Of a DNA stretch of 64,000 nucleotides, positions 36,456-47,374 are shown piece after piece. Made by a program: the position numbers and the translations under genes. The DNA is from Volvariella volvacea V23 (lineage: Eukaryota > Basidiomycota > Agaricomycetes > Agaricales > Pluteaceae): positions 62,001-126,000 of the forward strand of contig KB722774.1 in the NCBI GenBank assembly GCA_000349905.1. The letters are read 5' to 3'. Below the pieces are notes generated by a model. It was given only the letters and a program-made list of their open reading frames with translations. It did no database searches and was not told the DNA's origin. Within the stretch, counting starts at the first letter, position 1. Each line of letters begins with the position of its first letter.

Positions 36456-37304
36456 CTATGCAATATTCGAAGAGGGAGAAAATAACCAAATACCTGTAGC
36501 GATGCAGAGAGGGCATGTAAAGCCCGGCGCATCTGTTGCGTGCCCTTGGTTGCATACGATTCCTTTGTCGACGTCAGCTTCGTCTTGAGGCAGTGGCGAT
36601 GATGGAGGGGTCCACATGTACAGTCGTGGTGTCGATATTCCTAACTCATCAGAGAGCGGGTCGCTTCTTGGAGACGAGCTGGGATCTTGTGGCGCAGGTG
36701 AAGAATTGAGGTGACTATATGCGCGTGATCTGCAGTCGACAGAGGACCCTCGTGCTTCACTGAAGTGAGCGTCGTCGGAAGATAAAAGAAGGGCGGTGTG
36801 ATCATCGTCCGAGGGCATTTTCAGATTTCGAGATCTAGTAACCATTCGGGTCCCAGGTTTCGTCGGTTTTGGCACCGCCTTCGTCGCTTTCTTTTTGCGC
36901 TTTGGCGGGACAACATCGATGGATTCGGGTTCTTGCTTGATGTTGGGCTTTTCTTCGATGACTGGCGGTGTACCAACGGGCAGCTCGTATGTCTCATCCG
37001 GTATCGTGATGCCCACTTTCTTGGCTTCTTGCTTTCTACGACTCCACCATCTGTTCACGGCCTGGGTACCAATATTTCTGGCCTCGCACCATTTTCTTCT
37101 GGACTTGACTGTCGGTATCCGTTTGTCGGCTTCCCAGATTGCTCGTAATTCGTCGTAGTGCTCAGGAGCAGGCCGATTTGACGTCGGAACAAAATTTGAT
37201 TGAGCAGGTTGGTTGGTTAAATCTGACAAAGGCCTTTTTACGCGAGGAGGTGAGCTTGGACGCTTTTTTGTGGTTTTAGCAGATCCCTGAGGCTTGGAGG
37301 CCAT
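36456..37304 (-). CDS. Homeodomain-like protein
   Basis: One open exon from ATG 37302-37304 gives 282 residues if unspliced. Residues about 48-95 resemble a diverged homeodomain: HYDELRAIWEADKRIPTVKS, a middle helix KWCEARNIG, and recognition-helix text VNRWWSRRKQEAKK, where homeodomains have the W-F-x-N-R-R pattern; the canonical Asn is replaced by Ser (W-W-S-R-R). Basic patches (KRPSSPPRVKR, PPKRKKKATK) could be nuclear localisation signals; the rest is Ser/Pro-rich. The C-terminal GFTCPLCIA motif with paired Cys sits just before a possible intron (donor after ACAG near 36493), so the end is uncertain. Probably a nuclear DNA-binding protein. Not obviously a mating-type HD gene. An upstream in-frame extension to 37754 lacks an ATG. 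Confidence 0.6.
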   Translation of the reverse strand: MASKPQGSAKTTKKRPSSPPRVKRPLSDLTNQPAQSNFVPTSNRPAPEHYDELRAIWEADKRIPTVKSRRKWCEARNIGTQAVNRWWSRRKQEAKKVGITIPDETYELPVGTPPVIEEKPNIKQEPESIDVVPPKRKKKATKAVPKPTKPGTRMVTRSRNLKMPSDDDHTALLLSSDDAHFSEARGSSVDCRSRAYSHLNSSPAPQDPSSSPRSDPLSDELGISTPRLYMWTPPSSPLPQDEADVDKGIVCNQGHATDAPGFTCPLCIATGIWLFSPSSNIA

Positions 37305-37976
37305 CAATCGTTGATACGAGTGCGAGGCGAAGCGCTGTGGCGTATGTGCATCGGAACCGAAACTGCCGGCATTTCCCGTGATCCGCCGGATCGACAGCCC
37401 TTCGGGTCGTCCTCGAAATAGGACGGAAGATAGCGACACGGCTTCGTGGCGCAAGAATACAGATACTTTGCACGGCTCTCTACATTTCTTTGGCTTGCCT
37501 CTCAAACCTCTTTGCGCGAAATGACGACATCGTCGCCACGATCTTTGTCTTATATACGGCTGAACGCGGTAATTCCTGGGTAGAAGAAGCATCAGGGCGA
37601 CCAAACTTATAATTAGAAATAGGGTACGATTGACATGAATGACCGTCTCTCGGTGCACGGGATTTTCGCGGACATTTGCTTTCGTACGCAAATTACGAAC
37701 ATTCAATACACGTGAGGCGCATTCTGTTCGATAATTGAAACAGTCGGAATACACTCGGACCCGTCGTCAAAATACTACAATCTCGTTGATGCGTCAGCCA
37801 TTCAAAGGGCCAACACCAACGACCCAGACTCGTGACTGAAACCACTGAGTAAGCCTGCGACCGAAACGTCTACAATGCCAACAATTGAATTGTAAAACAT
37901 CGAAAAATATACAATTATTCTGCGATAAGTAGTCCAGCGAGGCAAAGGGCATGTTATCAACAATTCATCAAACACA
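37305..37976. promoter_or_regulatory. Divergent upstream region
   Basis: About 670 bp between the start codons of the homeodomain-like gene (minus) and the dehydrogenase gene (plus). It must hold both promoters; no specific element is identifiable with confidence. Confidence 0.4.
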
Positions 37977-39399
37977 ATGGCCCCCGTTACCTGCAGAGAA
38001 TACCTACTCACCGTAAGTAGGGTTTCAGTCTGGCAACTCCTTTGACTGAACGAACAACGGTGCAGGTTGGCTCTTACAACAACTTGAAGATCCGCGAGAT
38101 TCAAGTACCCAAACCAGGCCCGAGAGAGGTTTTGGTCAAGATCCACGCCGTGTCGCTTCAATACCGTGACTTGATCGTCGCAGATGGGACCTACCCGTTG
38201 TTTCAGTGCATCTTCGCATGTGGTCAATGCTCATTCACCACCGCTGACGCTTGTGTACTACAAGGACTCCGAGGTTGATCGTCCCATGCTCAGACATGGC
38301 CGGTGAAGTCGTGGGCTTCGGTGATGCAGTCACAGACTGGAATGTCGGGGACCGGGTCTGCGCCAACTTCACTTTAGATCATGTCTACGGAGACACCAAC
38401 TTCAAGACGAGCCGAACCGCCCTAGGTGGTGCCATTGATGGCGTCTTGACAGAGTACAGGACTTTCCCTGCTCATGTGAGTTCTAAGAGTTTGCGAGTGA
38501 TAGTGTACGCTGAATGACGCACTGTGGTTGACAGTCTCTCGTTCGATTCCCGAAGCACTTGAGCTATGAGGAGGCTTCAGCTTTGCCGTGAGTGATTAGT
38601 CGATACTGACCCCCATATGCTGACTTGCATGGATTAGTTGCGCAACCTTGACTGCCTACAACGCTCTTAACGGACCTAGCCCTGTTAAAGCAGGGGACAA
38701 TGTCCTCATCTTGGGTACGGGCGGTGTGTCGACGTAAGCCATCCCAACGGCCGTGTTAATGACCACCAGTTAATTATTCTACCACAGTGCTGGATTACAG
38801 TTGGCAAGGGCAGCGGGCGCCACGGTCTTCGTGACCTCGTCCTCCGACGAGAAGTTGGCCAAGGCCAAGCAGCTCGGTGCCACGCACATCATCAACTACA
38901 AGAAGGTCCCGAACTGGGGTGAAGAGGTCTTGAGATTGGTGAGTCCCCCTAATTCGATTCATAGCTCCAGACCTGACACAGATCAATCGCGCATCAGACG
39001 AACGGAGTGGGTGTAGACCACGTCATTGAAGTCGGAGGCTACGGCACGATCGAGCAATCCATGAAAGCCGTAAAGATGATGGGTTGGTTGCACACTATGG
39101 GATTCAGGAGCAAGGAGAAGAAGAACATTGACTTCTTGATTGAAGGCTTGAAGAAGGCCTTGATCTTCCGAACGCTCTTGATTGGTTCCGTTTCTCAGTG
39201 AGTATTCACGATATCCCTCCCCTTGCAGGGTGGCTGACGGTGCAACAGGTTCAAGCAGCTCATCCGCGTTTTGGAGGCTAACCCGGACACCACGAGGCCC
39301 GTGATTGACAAGGTCTTCTCCTTTGAAGACGCCATCAAGGCTTACCAGTACTTGGACTCTGCGCAGCACGTTGGGAAGGTCGTCATTAAAGTTGCGTAA
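37977..39399 (+). CDS. Zinc-type alcohol dehydrogenase-like oxidoreductase (MDR superfamily)
   Basis: Exons 37977-38012, 38066-38196, 38265-38475, 38535-38587, 38638-38733, 38788-38938, 38998-39197 and 39249-39399 give 342 residues, normal for the medium-chain dehydrogenase/reductase superfamily. The N-terminal catalytic domain has the GroES-like pattern (GPREVLVKIHAVSLQYRDL, then PCSDMAGEVVGFG and VGDRV). The NAD(P)-binding Rossmann part has ILGTGGVSTAGLQLARAAGA with the glycine motif, then GATHIINY. The C-terminus closes with FSFEDAIKAYQYLDSAQHVG and KVVIKV. The structural-zinc Cys cluster of classical ADHs is absent, so it resembles the zinc-type ADH-like / quinone-oxidoreductase branch. 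It should be a cytosolic NAD(P)H-dependent reductase; substrate unknown. Confidence 0.88.
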
Positions 39400-39589
39400 A
39401 TATGTTGGATATGTAAGATAGTGAGGGAAACGTCGCTTGAATGCGAATTGTACGCTTGATTTTCTGCCGAGGAAAAGATTTGAAGCCCGAGCAACTTCCT
39501 AATTAGATTGTGTATACATGTTTGCTCAAAGCGCTGAGCCCAAATAAATCAAAGCCCAATAAATACGTGCACGAAGTGTCACAGCCACC

Positions 39590-41185
39590 ATGGCCTACAG
39601 CGACTCGTCACAAGTCTTATGCAGCGAAATTAATGCAAGCCTCCAAGAGGAATCGAGGTGTCTGGTACCGCAAGGCACTCTTGCACCCATCTCCCGTCTT
39701 CCATCTGAGCTCCTCACGGCAATTATCCGTATAGTTGTCGATGAGGATCGGGCGAAAGTTAGATGGGAATTGCATGATTGGTTCAAGACTATTTATGGGC
39801 GACAATTGGCCATCTCAGGCGTGTGTCGGAGCTGGAGGCACGTAATCCTTCGAGATCATATCCTTTGGACGGACATCCGCACACGCTATCTTTCGCTTTT
39901 GCCGATGCTTCTTGAACGTTCCGGAACATCCCCTCTCTCGTTCGATTTCGTTTGGACAGCATTGTGGCCACCAAACTCCAACGAATTGTTTGATAGCGCC
40001 TTGGAAGCGGCATTCAAACAGTGGCATCGCGTGGAGCATCTTCATCTCGACCTCAGCGGTCGTTCAAATGACCCGATGCCTCGTTTCCTTTGGGAACCAG
40101 CACCAATGATGGTCCACTTTGCCTTGAGATTCGGTTTCCTCAACAAGGATGCACCTCGCACGCTCTTCAATGGATTTGCGCCTCGCTTAACTCTTTTATC
40201 ATTAACCAGCGTCGGATTTTCGTGGGACATGCCCGCATTTTATGAAGTACCCTCTCTCCAGTCACTTGTTATCAGGTTCCCAGCAGATCGGCCATCCCCT
40301 CTCCAACTGATGGCGATTCTTCGGTCCATGCCAAACTTGAGGACACTAGAATTGTTAAACGCACTCCCCCTCCCCAATGGCCTTCACCCGTATCCAACAA
40401 GCGTTACCTTCCATCATCTTGTTGAGCTCTCCATGCATGGATCTGAGCCCGAGTGCGCCTCATTCCTGAAGTCTACCTCATTCTTAACAACCGCCACCTT
40501 TCTCGCCGAAGTTGATGGCGTGATTGAGGACGGCACCTATACCTGTTTTGAACCCTGGATATCAACAGCCTGGCAGCACAGCGAGGGCGTTTCATCCCTC
40601 AAGGTCTGCATAGTGCCCGGTTGGGCAAGAGACATTGTCAAGGTTAAAGCTCGTTGCTATAGCGCAGACCCCCGCAACGAACCCACGATGAAACTCAAGT
40701 GGCAGACCGAATTCGACCATATACCGGAAGGTTTTGTTGGCTGGTTAATGAATTCCTTACCACTATCGAGGTGCACACGATTCTCCTCGAACTTTTTGAG
40801 ACGGGAGGAATGGGAGCTGTGTGTCCAAAAGATGCCGAAACTGGAATTTTTATGCATTTCCTCCGAATCAAGGAACTTGCGGTTGTTTTCCGTTTTTGTT
40901 AAAGCATTGAAAATACCTGAAGATGCCTCCTTTGAGGATAGTAACTCGGGTTCACGATCTCTTCAAAATATTCCATTTCCACAATTAAAGTACCTCGAAG
41001 TGGATTGCTCGTGCGAAGAGGAGGAATGGGATATGCTCTACGATGTGCTTCGAGAAAGGAAGAATAGAGGGTATGAATTGAGCCGGGTTTTTCCAAAACT
41101 TGGACTGAATTGGTGTTCGGATAAGACGGATGAATTCCTCTCTGCTACGGAGGAGGTAGCGACATGTTTTGACTTTAAGAATTGA
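39590..41185 (+). CDS. F-box protein, subfamily A, intact
   Basis: A single open exon of 531 residues. The F-box lies near residues 32-50 and 70-100 (PISRLPSELLTAIIRIVV, then the ISGVCRSWRHVILRDHILW part), interrupted by a family-specific insert. The rest is a leucine-rich-repeat-like solenoid with regular blocks: FSWDM, SMPNLRTLELLNALPLP, FHHLVELSMHGSEPEC, STSFLTT, FPQLKYLEVDCSCEEEEWDML. F-box proteins bring substrates to SCF (Skp1-Cullin-F-box) ubiquitin ligases; Skp1 contacts the F-box and the repeats bind the target. This is the only fully intact member of the subfamily here and serves as the reference for the damaged copies. Substrate unknown. Lack of introns fits recent duplication or origin by retroposition. 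Confidence 0.85.
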   Translation: MAYSDSSQVLCSEINASLQEESRCLVPQGTLAPISRLPSELLTAIIRIVVDEDRAKVRWELHDWFKTIYGRQLAISGVCRSWRHVILRDHILWTDIRTRYLSLLPMLLERSGTSPLSFDFVWTALWPPNSNELFDSALEAAFKQWHRVEHLHLDLSGRSNDPMPRFLWEPAPMMVHFALRFGFLNKDAPRTLFNGFAPRLTLLSLTSVGFSWDMPAFYEVPSLQSLVIRFPADRPSPLQLMAILRSMPNLRTLELLNALPLPNGLHPYPTSVTFHHLVELSMHGSEPECASFLKSTSFLTTATFLAEVDGVIEDGTYTCFEPWISTAWQHSEGVSSLKVCIVPGWARDIVKVKARCYSADPRNEPTMKLKWQTEFDHIPEGFVGWLMNSLPLSRCTRFSSNFLRREEWELCVQKMPKLEFLCISSESRNLRLFSVFVKALKIPEDASFEDSNSGSRSLQNIPFPQLKYLEVDCSCEEEEWDMLYDVLRERKNRGYELSRVFPKLGLNWCSDKTDEFLSATEEVATCFDFKN

Positions 41186-41460
41186 TGTATTGCTCTTCCT
41201 GTACAGTTTGTTGTCAAAAAGCCGGGTTTTTTCCGGTGTGCCTTGAACATTTCTTGGACGCTTTGGGACGCTCTATACATATCGCGCCAGTCGATCCAAC
41301 GGTTTGCCCAAAAGTGAGTCCGGCGGTGTAGTGTGACCTGAAAAGAATAGGTATTTAAGACGGTTGGACAGACTAATCTTAGGATCAAGTGTTCAGGTGT
41401 ACCCAGGTGTACCCAAAGATTGGCACCACAATCGGGTCACGTTACAGAGGGGGCGTGACG

Positions 41461-43035
41461 ATGACAGAGACCCGGACCCAGGTTACCCAAGCTCAGTGCC
41501 TCACAACCATGCTTGCCAGCGCATTCGACACTCTGGAGTGCAAATCTACACGCACTTTACGCGAAAGCATCGACGCGAAACTCCAGCAGACCGTCGACGA
41601 TTTAGAAAGACGAAGCCTATGCTCACAGCGAAATGAACTCGCACCTATCTCCCGTCTGCCAACTGAAATCCTCACAAGAATTATCCGTGAGATAGTTATG
41701 GTGGTTAAGAGATCGGGGCGTAAATTCAAGGATGTCTATGGGAGACATATCATCATCTCCTGGGTTTGTCGGCGCTGGAGAAGGACAATTCTGGGGGACC
41801 ATATCCTTTGGACCGACATCCGGGCACACTACTGGTCGTACTCACGAACATCATGAAAGTAGTCTCGGAATAATGGCATCGCGTCAAGTTTCTCGATCTC
41901 GATCTCAATCCTTCGATCTCACCTGCATTTCTCTTTGAACCATCGCCAAAACTAGTGCACCTCGAGTTCTATTGTCCAGGGTCCACCTTCTACTCTCTTA
42001 AATGGGTTGGTGCCTTGCCTGACCTTTCTACAATTGGCCAATGTCGCATTTTCTTGGGATCTACCATTTTTTCGCACTGTACCCTTACTGCGGTCCCTTA
42101 TTGTCAGAGGGCCAAAAGATAAACCATCCGCATCCCAATTGGTGACCATCCTCCAATCCATGCCCAATTTGCGCGTCCTACATCTTGACGACGCGCTGCC
42201 ATCCCCGGAGACCTCCGTCTATCCAGCAAGGATCACCTTCAACCACCTTGATCAGCTATCCATTAGTGGATCCGATTTTGAATGTTTTTCGTTCTTCAAC
42301 TCGACTTCATTCTTGACGATCCACTCCATCGAAATCATGAATACAGGGCCCATTGGAGCAAATACCTACAACTTCTTTCAGTCATGGATATCGGGTGTTT
42401 GGCGCATTCAAGACCATGAACTACCTCTGGTTCAGCTTCTCTCAATAGATACAGATCGTGAGGGCACCAAAATAATCGCCAATGCACATCCCAACTGCAA
42501 TAACCCCGACGTCCGTCCCAAGGTTGACCTCGATTTGCTGTCAGAGCAAGCACACACCCAGGAAAGCCCTATGCGTTGGGCACTCTCGTTTTTTCCGTTA
42601 TCAAGATGCACAGAATTCGAAAGCTCACATTTTTTGACGCAAGAGGAATGGACACTCTGCCTCGACAAAATGCCGAATTTAGAGAGCTTAAGCCTATTCC
42701 TGGAATCCGAAGATGATCCCCTATTTCCATGCTTTGTTGATGTCCTAAAGATCTCGGGAGGTTATTCCTTCGAAGGCAACGACTCGGATACACACCCTCT
42801 TCGAAATGTTCCATTCCCGAAATTGAAAAAGCTGAAGCTGGTGTATAACTGCAGTAAGACGGGTTGGAGTGCACTTCATGATGTGTTCCAAGATAGGCGG
42901 GGTAAAGGCTACGGGTTGTACACAGCACAAATAGTGGTTGGTCGAAGTTGGAGCGCGGATGAGATGACGGTGATCAAGGATAGCATGAGGCATGTAGTAG
43001 CAGACTTTAGCATTACCCAAGCGTCTTCGGATTAG
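41461..43035 (+). pseudogene. F-box protein, subfamily A: copy broken in the middle
   Basis: Starts at ATG 41461 with an intact N-terminal helix and F-box (PISRLPTEILTRIIREIV, then SWVCRRWRRTILGDHILW), follows the 39590 paralogue to DIRAHYW and then loses about 40 residues. Stop codons appear near 41856 and 41872, with another frame change near 41980. From about 41985 to the TAG at 43033-43035 the C-terminal solenoid is again uninterrupted (FSWDLPFFRTVPLL, SMPNLRVLHL, LSRCTEF). A tru­ncated 132-residue F-box-only protein could still be made from 41461-41856. It lies about 275 bp after the intact copy, head to tail. Confidence 0.75.
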
Positions 43036-43089
43036 TATTGTATACAATATGCTTGCTCTTCCTTCTTGACGACCGTCTGATGGAAAAAG

Positions 43090-43889
43090 ACTGTGTACTA
43101 CTCCTTGACCATGACCTCTGCCCCTGTCCAACGACCATCACCTTCCAGCACCTTACGCGGCTGTGCATTAGTGGGTCTGATCCAGAGTGTACTGCGTTCC
43201 TCAACTCGACACCATTCCTCACGACTCCCGCCTTCGAAGTTGTGATGACTGATTCCCTCGGCGAAAGCGCCTATCAATCCTTTCGACCATGGATATCCAA
43301 CATTTGGCGGGTAGAGGGACAAATCGTAACCTTCGCGAGGAACCTTCAGGCAGCGGCTGGCTGGAGCGGGGATGGGCAGGTGATGCATTCCCCCATGGGA
43401 ACCACTCTCCTTCGGGCCTTATGATCAACATTGTGTGGGACTCTGGACTGAGCACTGTACAAAAGAGCTTTGTCGGTTGGCTAGTCCCACACCTTCCATT
43501 ACCAAGGTGCGTACATTTTTTCTGCTCATCCCTCTTGACGTCAGAAGAATGGGAAATTTGTATAGGCAATATGCCACAGTTAACATCTCTATATCTCCTT
43601 GGTGGCAGATAAATTCACTATTGTTTCCGCTTTTTGTTAAGCCCTGAAGATACCGGATACTACGCCCTCTGAAGGTACTAGCATATCTATACGGGACGTC
43701 CCACATTTGAAAGATCTTGAATCGGATTGTTTCTGCAACGAAGAAGAGTGGGATATGCTTCGTGACATGCTTTGGAACAGGAGGGATAGCGGTTGTGGAT
43801 GGAATCAAGTCCTAGTAGAGCTAGACTCGAATTGGTCTGCAGATAAGCTCGAGGAAATTCGAGGTGGCATGCAGGGGATAGCAAAGTGA
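43090..43889 (+). pseudogene. F-box protein, subfamily A: C-terminal half, frameshifted
   Basis: Homology to the subfamily begins abruptly at about 43090, only about 55 bp after the stop of the previous copy, at the part aligned with the LDDALPSPE segment of that copy. The F-box and first half are missing. Readable blocks are TITFQHLTRLCISGSDPEC; then, in another frame, FVGWLVPHLPLPRC and TSEEWEICIGNMPQL; then, after a further shift, CNEEEWDMLRDMLWNRRDSG near the end. Several frame changes make it a clear relic, consistent with an unequal crossover inside the array. Confidence 0.75.
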
Positions 43890-44211
43890 AGTGATAGATT
43901 GGCATGTGATATGTCACTGATTTGTTAGCATCAAATGCACTGATTGCCCCGCATCTGCCGATTATCGGACTTTTGATTAGATCCTTCATTCCAACTCGTG
44001 GGTACTAGTATCATTGAATCGCTGCTTCACCCATACCTGTTGTGAAGCCTGTGACACCCCAAATTTGGTTCAATCTTCTGCCACCTCTGAGGACGCGTAC
44101 AAGGGTATAACGCCATTTTGATTGCCACCACTGTGGGATTCTGTTGCCTCCATGTCCCGCTGATTTCCTTGATATCTTCCCATTGGAATCTAACCTTACG
44201 CTACCCTCATC

Positions 44212-45597
44212 ATGGCTGCGCCCCCTCGTCAGCCTGATATTTCGTATCACCCAGATTACGCAAAATATGTCGCACGAAGCGCTCGTCGCCTTGAGGAAGA
44301 CCCTACCCTTCCTCTGAAATCTCTTCCTGCTGGTTTTCCTCAGAAAGTAGACGGTCCTATCGTATGGGAGGGCTCCAATTGGAAGGAGGAGAAGCAATGG
44401 GTATATCAACTCAATGACGCTCAGTTGAAGGAGATTGATGACGCAGTTAAGCATTTCAAGGGTACGTCGCACTAAGTAGTGTTTACAAACGAAGTTTCCC
44501 AAATCGCTAAACGCATTGCAGGTCTTGGTAGACCCCTTGGGTACATTTCGCAGGATACGTTCCCCCTCCCGACGCTATCGTCCTTGCTTCACGCTTTTTC
44601 CAAGGAACTCTACTTTGGCCGTGGTTTCTTCGTGCTTCGTACAATTCCAGTCGATTCATACACACGTGAAGAGCTTGTTATCCTCTATGCTGGCGTGTCT
44701 TCACATGTTGGCTCTGCCCGTGGGAAGCAGGACGGCTTGGGCTCCGTCCTCGCGCACATCAAGGATCTCACACTCACACACGGGACCACTGATGGGGTGA
44801 ACGCAAAGAATGGAAAACCGTTTGGAAATGCTGCCTACACAACCGACGCTCAGGTGTTCCATACCGACGTTGGAGACCTTATTGCCTTGCTTGCGTTACA
44901 GACTGCGGCTGAAGGGGGTACAAGTAGGATTGCCAGCGGTGCGCGAGTATACAACGAGCTCGCGGCCACGCGGCCGGATCTCGTCCAGGTCCTCAGCGAA
45001 CCTTGGCCATTGGACAGGTAATACGTCTACCTTTTCCGTCTTTATCAAACCCCAAACTAACCCGTATTGTATGTACTCACAGTTTTGGGGGAGAACCAGC
45101 CTATACCACTCGTCCCTTATTGTACTTCTCCGATCCTCACGTTATCATTCAGTACTCCCGTAGGCACTTCACAGGCTATGGCGCGCAGAAGCGTAATCCG
45201 GAAATCCCGCCTATAACCGAGGCTCAGGCTGAAGCGCTCGATGCGATCCACTTCCTGGCCGAGAAATACTCACTCGGACTCAACTTCCAAAAAGGCGACA
45301 TCCAGTATATCAACAGCCTAGGTCTGTTGCACGCCCGCGACGCTTTCAAGGATGATGCTGAGTACACGTGAGTTCATCGTCTGCGCAGCCCCTTCCCCAG
45401 CTACACGAATGCTAATGCTGACTGGGGTGTCTAGACGGCATCTTATCCGCCTTTGGCTCAGAAACGACGAACTCGCATGGAAAACGCCCAAAGAGCTCGA
45501 GCCCATCTGGAAGAGGTTATACTCTGTGGGACCGGACCAGCAGAGGTTCCCCCTGGAACCTGAGATTCGGAGGAAAGCTGGTGGAGGAGCCAAATAA
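44212..45597 (+). CDS. TauD/TfdA-type Fe(II)/2-oxoglutarate dioxygenase
   Basis: Exons 44212-44461, 44522-45017, 45083-45367 and 45435-45597 give 397 residues. The middle exon carries the TauD-like core: FGRGFFVLRTIPVDSYT, GKPFGNAAYTTDAQVFHTDV with the Fe-binding His-x-Asp (about residues 197 and 199), then GDLIALLAL. The distal His is probably in LLHARDAF, with the 2-oxoglutarate-binding Arg in RHLIRLWLR. The length and layout match the fungal clavaminate-synthase-like/TfdA proteins with an N-terminal extension. The enzyme couples 2-oxoglutarate decarboxylation to oxidation of a small molecule in the cytosol; the substrate (sulfonate, acid or secondary metabolite) cannot be told. It is an island inside the F-box array, with a truncated F-box copy beginning about 90 bp after its stop. 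Confidence 0.87.
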
Positions 45598-45687
45598 GGG
45601 GCACAGTGACAGGGAGGGTGATTGAGAGTCGTATTTTTGAACGAATGGGAAACATGATGTGAATCAGACGAGTTAGTCTAGTTTGAT

Positions 45688-46998
45688 CATAGCCTTTGGA
45701 CAGACATACGAGAGCCTTATCTTACACTTGCGCCCACACTCCTCGAGCGCTCCGGAACGGCACCGCTCTTATTTCATCTTAGTCAATTGAAGAATTGTGA
45801 CAAGGAAACGCTTAAGATGGCCCTTAATCTAGTCTCTGAAAACATGCAACGCGTCAAGTACCTTGCTCTGGACCTTCAAGAGGCTCAGGAGAATCATGCC
45901 CTTTCTTTTATCTGGACACCTGCTCCATTCCTTTTGGAATGCCACCTGCTTGGGGGGGATATTGGCCCACATCCATCCAAATCCCTATTCAATAGTTTGG
46001 CACCTCAACTCACCGTCCTAGAACTTTGCCGAGTCACGTTCTCGTGGGATTTACCACTTCTACATTCTATCCCTATGATCCAAAAACTTACAATCGCCTA
46101 TCCTAAGAATAAACCGACTGTGGCGCAATTCCTACAGATCCTTAGCTCCGCACCTAGTTTGCAAAAATTGGACCTCCAGGAGGCACTACCTCCCCCGGGG
46201 GTACCCAATCTCTCTGACTCAGCTATTGTGCTTCCCCTACCCCCTCAACTCACCCTCGAAGACACCACCGCAGAATGCGCCTCGTTCCTCAGCCATACTT
46301 CGGCTCACAATGTTTCATGTTTCAGACTTGTCTTCACCGACGTGCTGCTAGAGGATTCTTATCTTGTCCTCCAACCATGGTTGTCCAGCTTATGGAGGGA
46401 TACAGACTTCGCATTGAAACGTCTTGAGATTTCCGGGGACTTTCCATTCATATGTTGCATAACTGGGGATCTCCGGAGTCCAGAAAGTCAGCGAGACAGG
46501 CTTTTTATTCTCGAATGGCAGCTTGAGGAATCGGACGATGTGCCTCCTGCGTTTGTTCCGTGGCTCCTTTCACATTTAAAACTGTCGCAATGCACTGAAT
46601 CTAGGGGGTATTTGCATACACCAGAGGTGTGGGAGTTGTGCATCAACCGCATGCCCGGTTTGGAGTCTTTCGAGCTGACGCCACTATTAGGCTCGCTCGT
46701 GGGTCTACCTAGATCCATTGTTGAAGCGCTCACAATTGTGGGTGATGAAGCCTCGCTTGGTCGCATGACCTCTCCGCCAGCTATCGTGGTCCCCTTTCCG
46801 CGGCTGAAATCCCTCTGCGTCAATGCGCTGTGCGATGAAGAGCAGTGGCATACGTTGTTGGATTTGCTTCGGAAGAGAAAGGAGAAAGGTTATGGGCTGC
46901 AGAAGTATCGTACGGGCCTGTTCAGCAGCCACATTCCCAGAGAGGAGGCAAGGGCGGCAGCGGAGCAGGTCGTTGACCGATTTGAATTCATTTCCTGA
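45688..46998 (+). pseudogene. F-box protein, subfamily A: 5'-truncated copy with long open frame
   Basis: Homology starts at HSLWTDIRE (about 45688), right where other copies have HILWTDIR, and then runs without any stop or frameshift to TGA at 46998 (over 430 codons; 403 from the first ATG at 45823 or the upstream AAG-start frame). The F-box and N-terminal helix are absent; a TAG stands just upstream in the same frame. The repeat domain is complete (FSWDLPLLHSIPMI, FVPWLLSHLKLSQC, DEEQWHTLLDLLRKRKEKG). It lies directly downstream of the dioxygenase gene. Most likely a pseudogene cut off from its promoter, but the intact frame means a repeat-only protein is possible. Confidence 0.65.
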
Positions 46999-47374
46999 AA
47001 TTTTACAATATCTGGGTTATGCATTCGATGTCCGTCCCAGTTGTTGCTTCTAATTCGATACCATATGTGGTTACCCTTCTTTCAACCAGCTTTGTCCTGA
47101 GTTGGTATCTCCTGCCGGTGGTGTCTCCACATGTAAACGTGTCAGTGTTTCACAGAGTACTGAGCTGACTATACGATCCTTGTTATACAGCTGTGCTACA
47201 TGTAATCCCTAATCCCTATTCATAGCGCACTTTCTGATACCTTTGCTGAAGGCCTTTATCTACACTATCATGGTGTTGGCTCGCTGGTACCTACATCGCA
47301 GCAGAGATAGCAGCCAAAACCTGGACAGCCCAAGTAAGGGGCAAACAGTAAAGTGGTTCACAAACCTGTTGGTG

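Noticed and set aside
36456..37304. Mating-type A locus (HD1/HD2)
   Set aside because: Only one diverged homeodomain-like gene, no divergent HD partner and no MIP or beta-flanking gene nearby.
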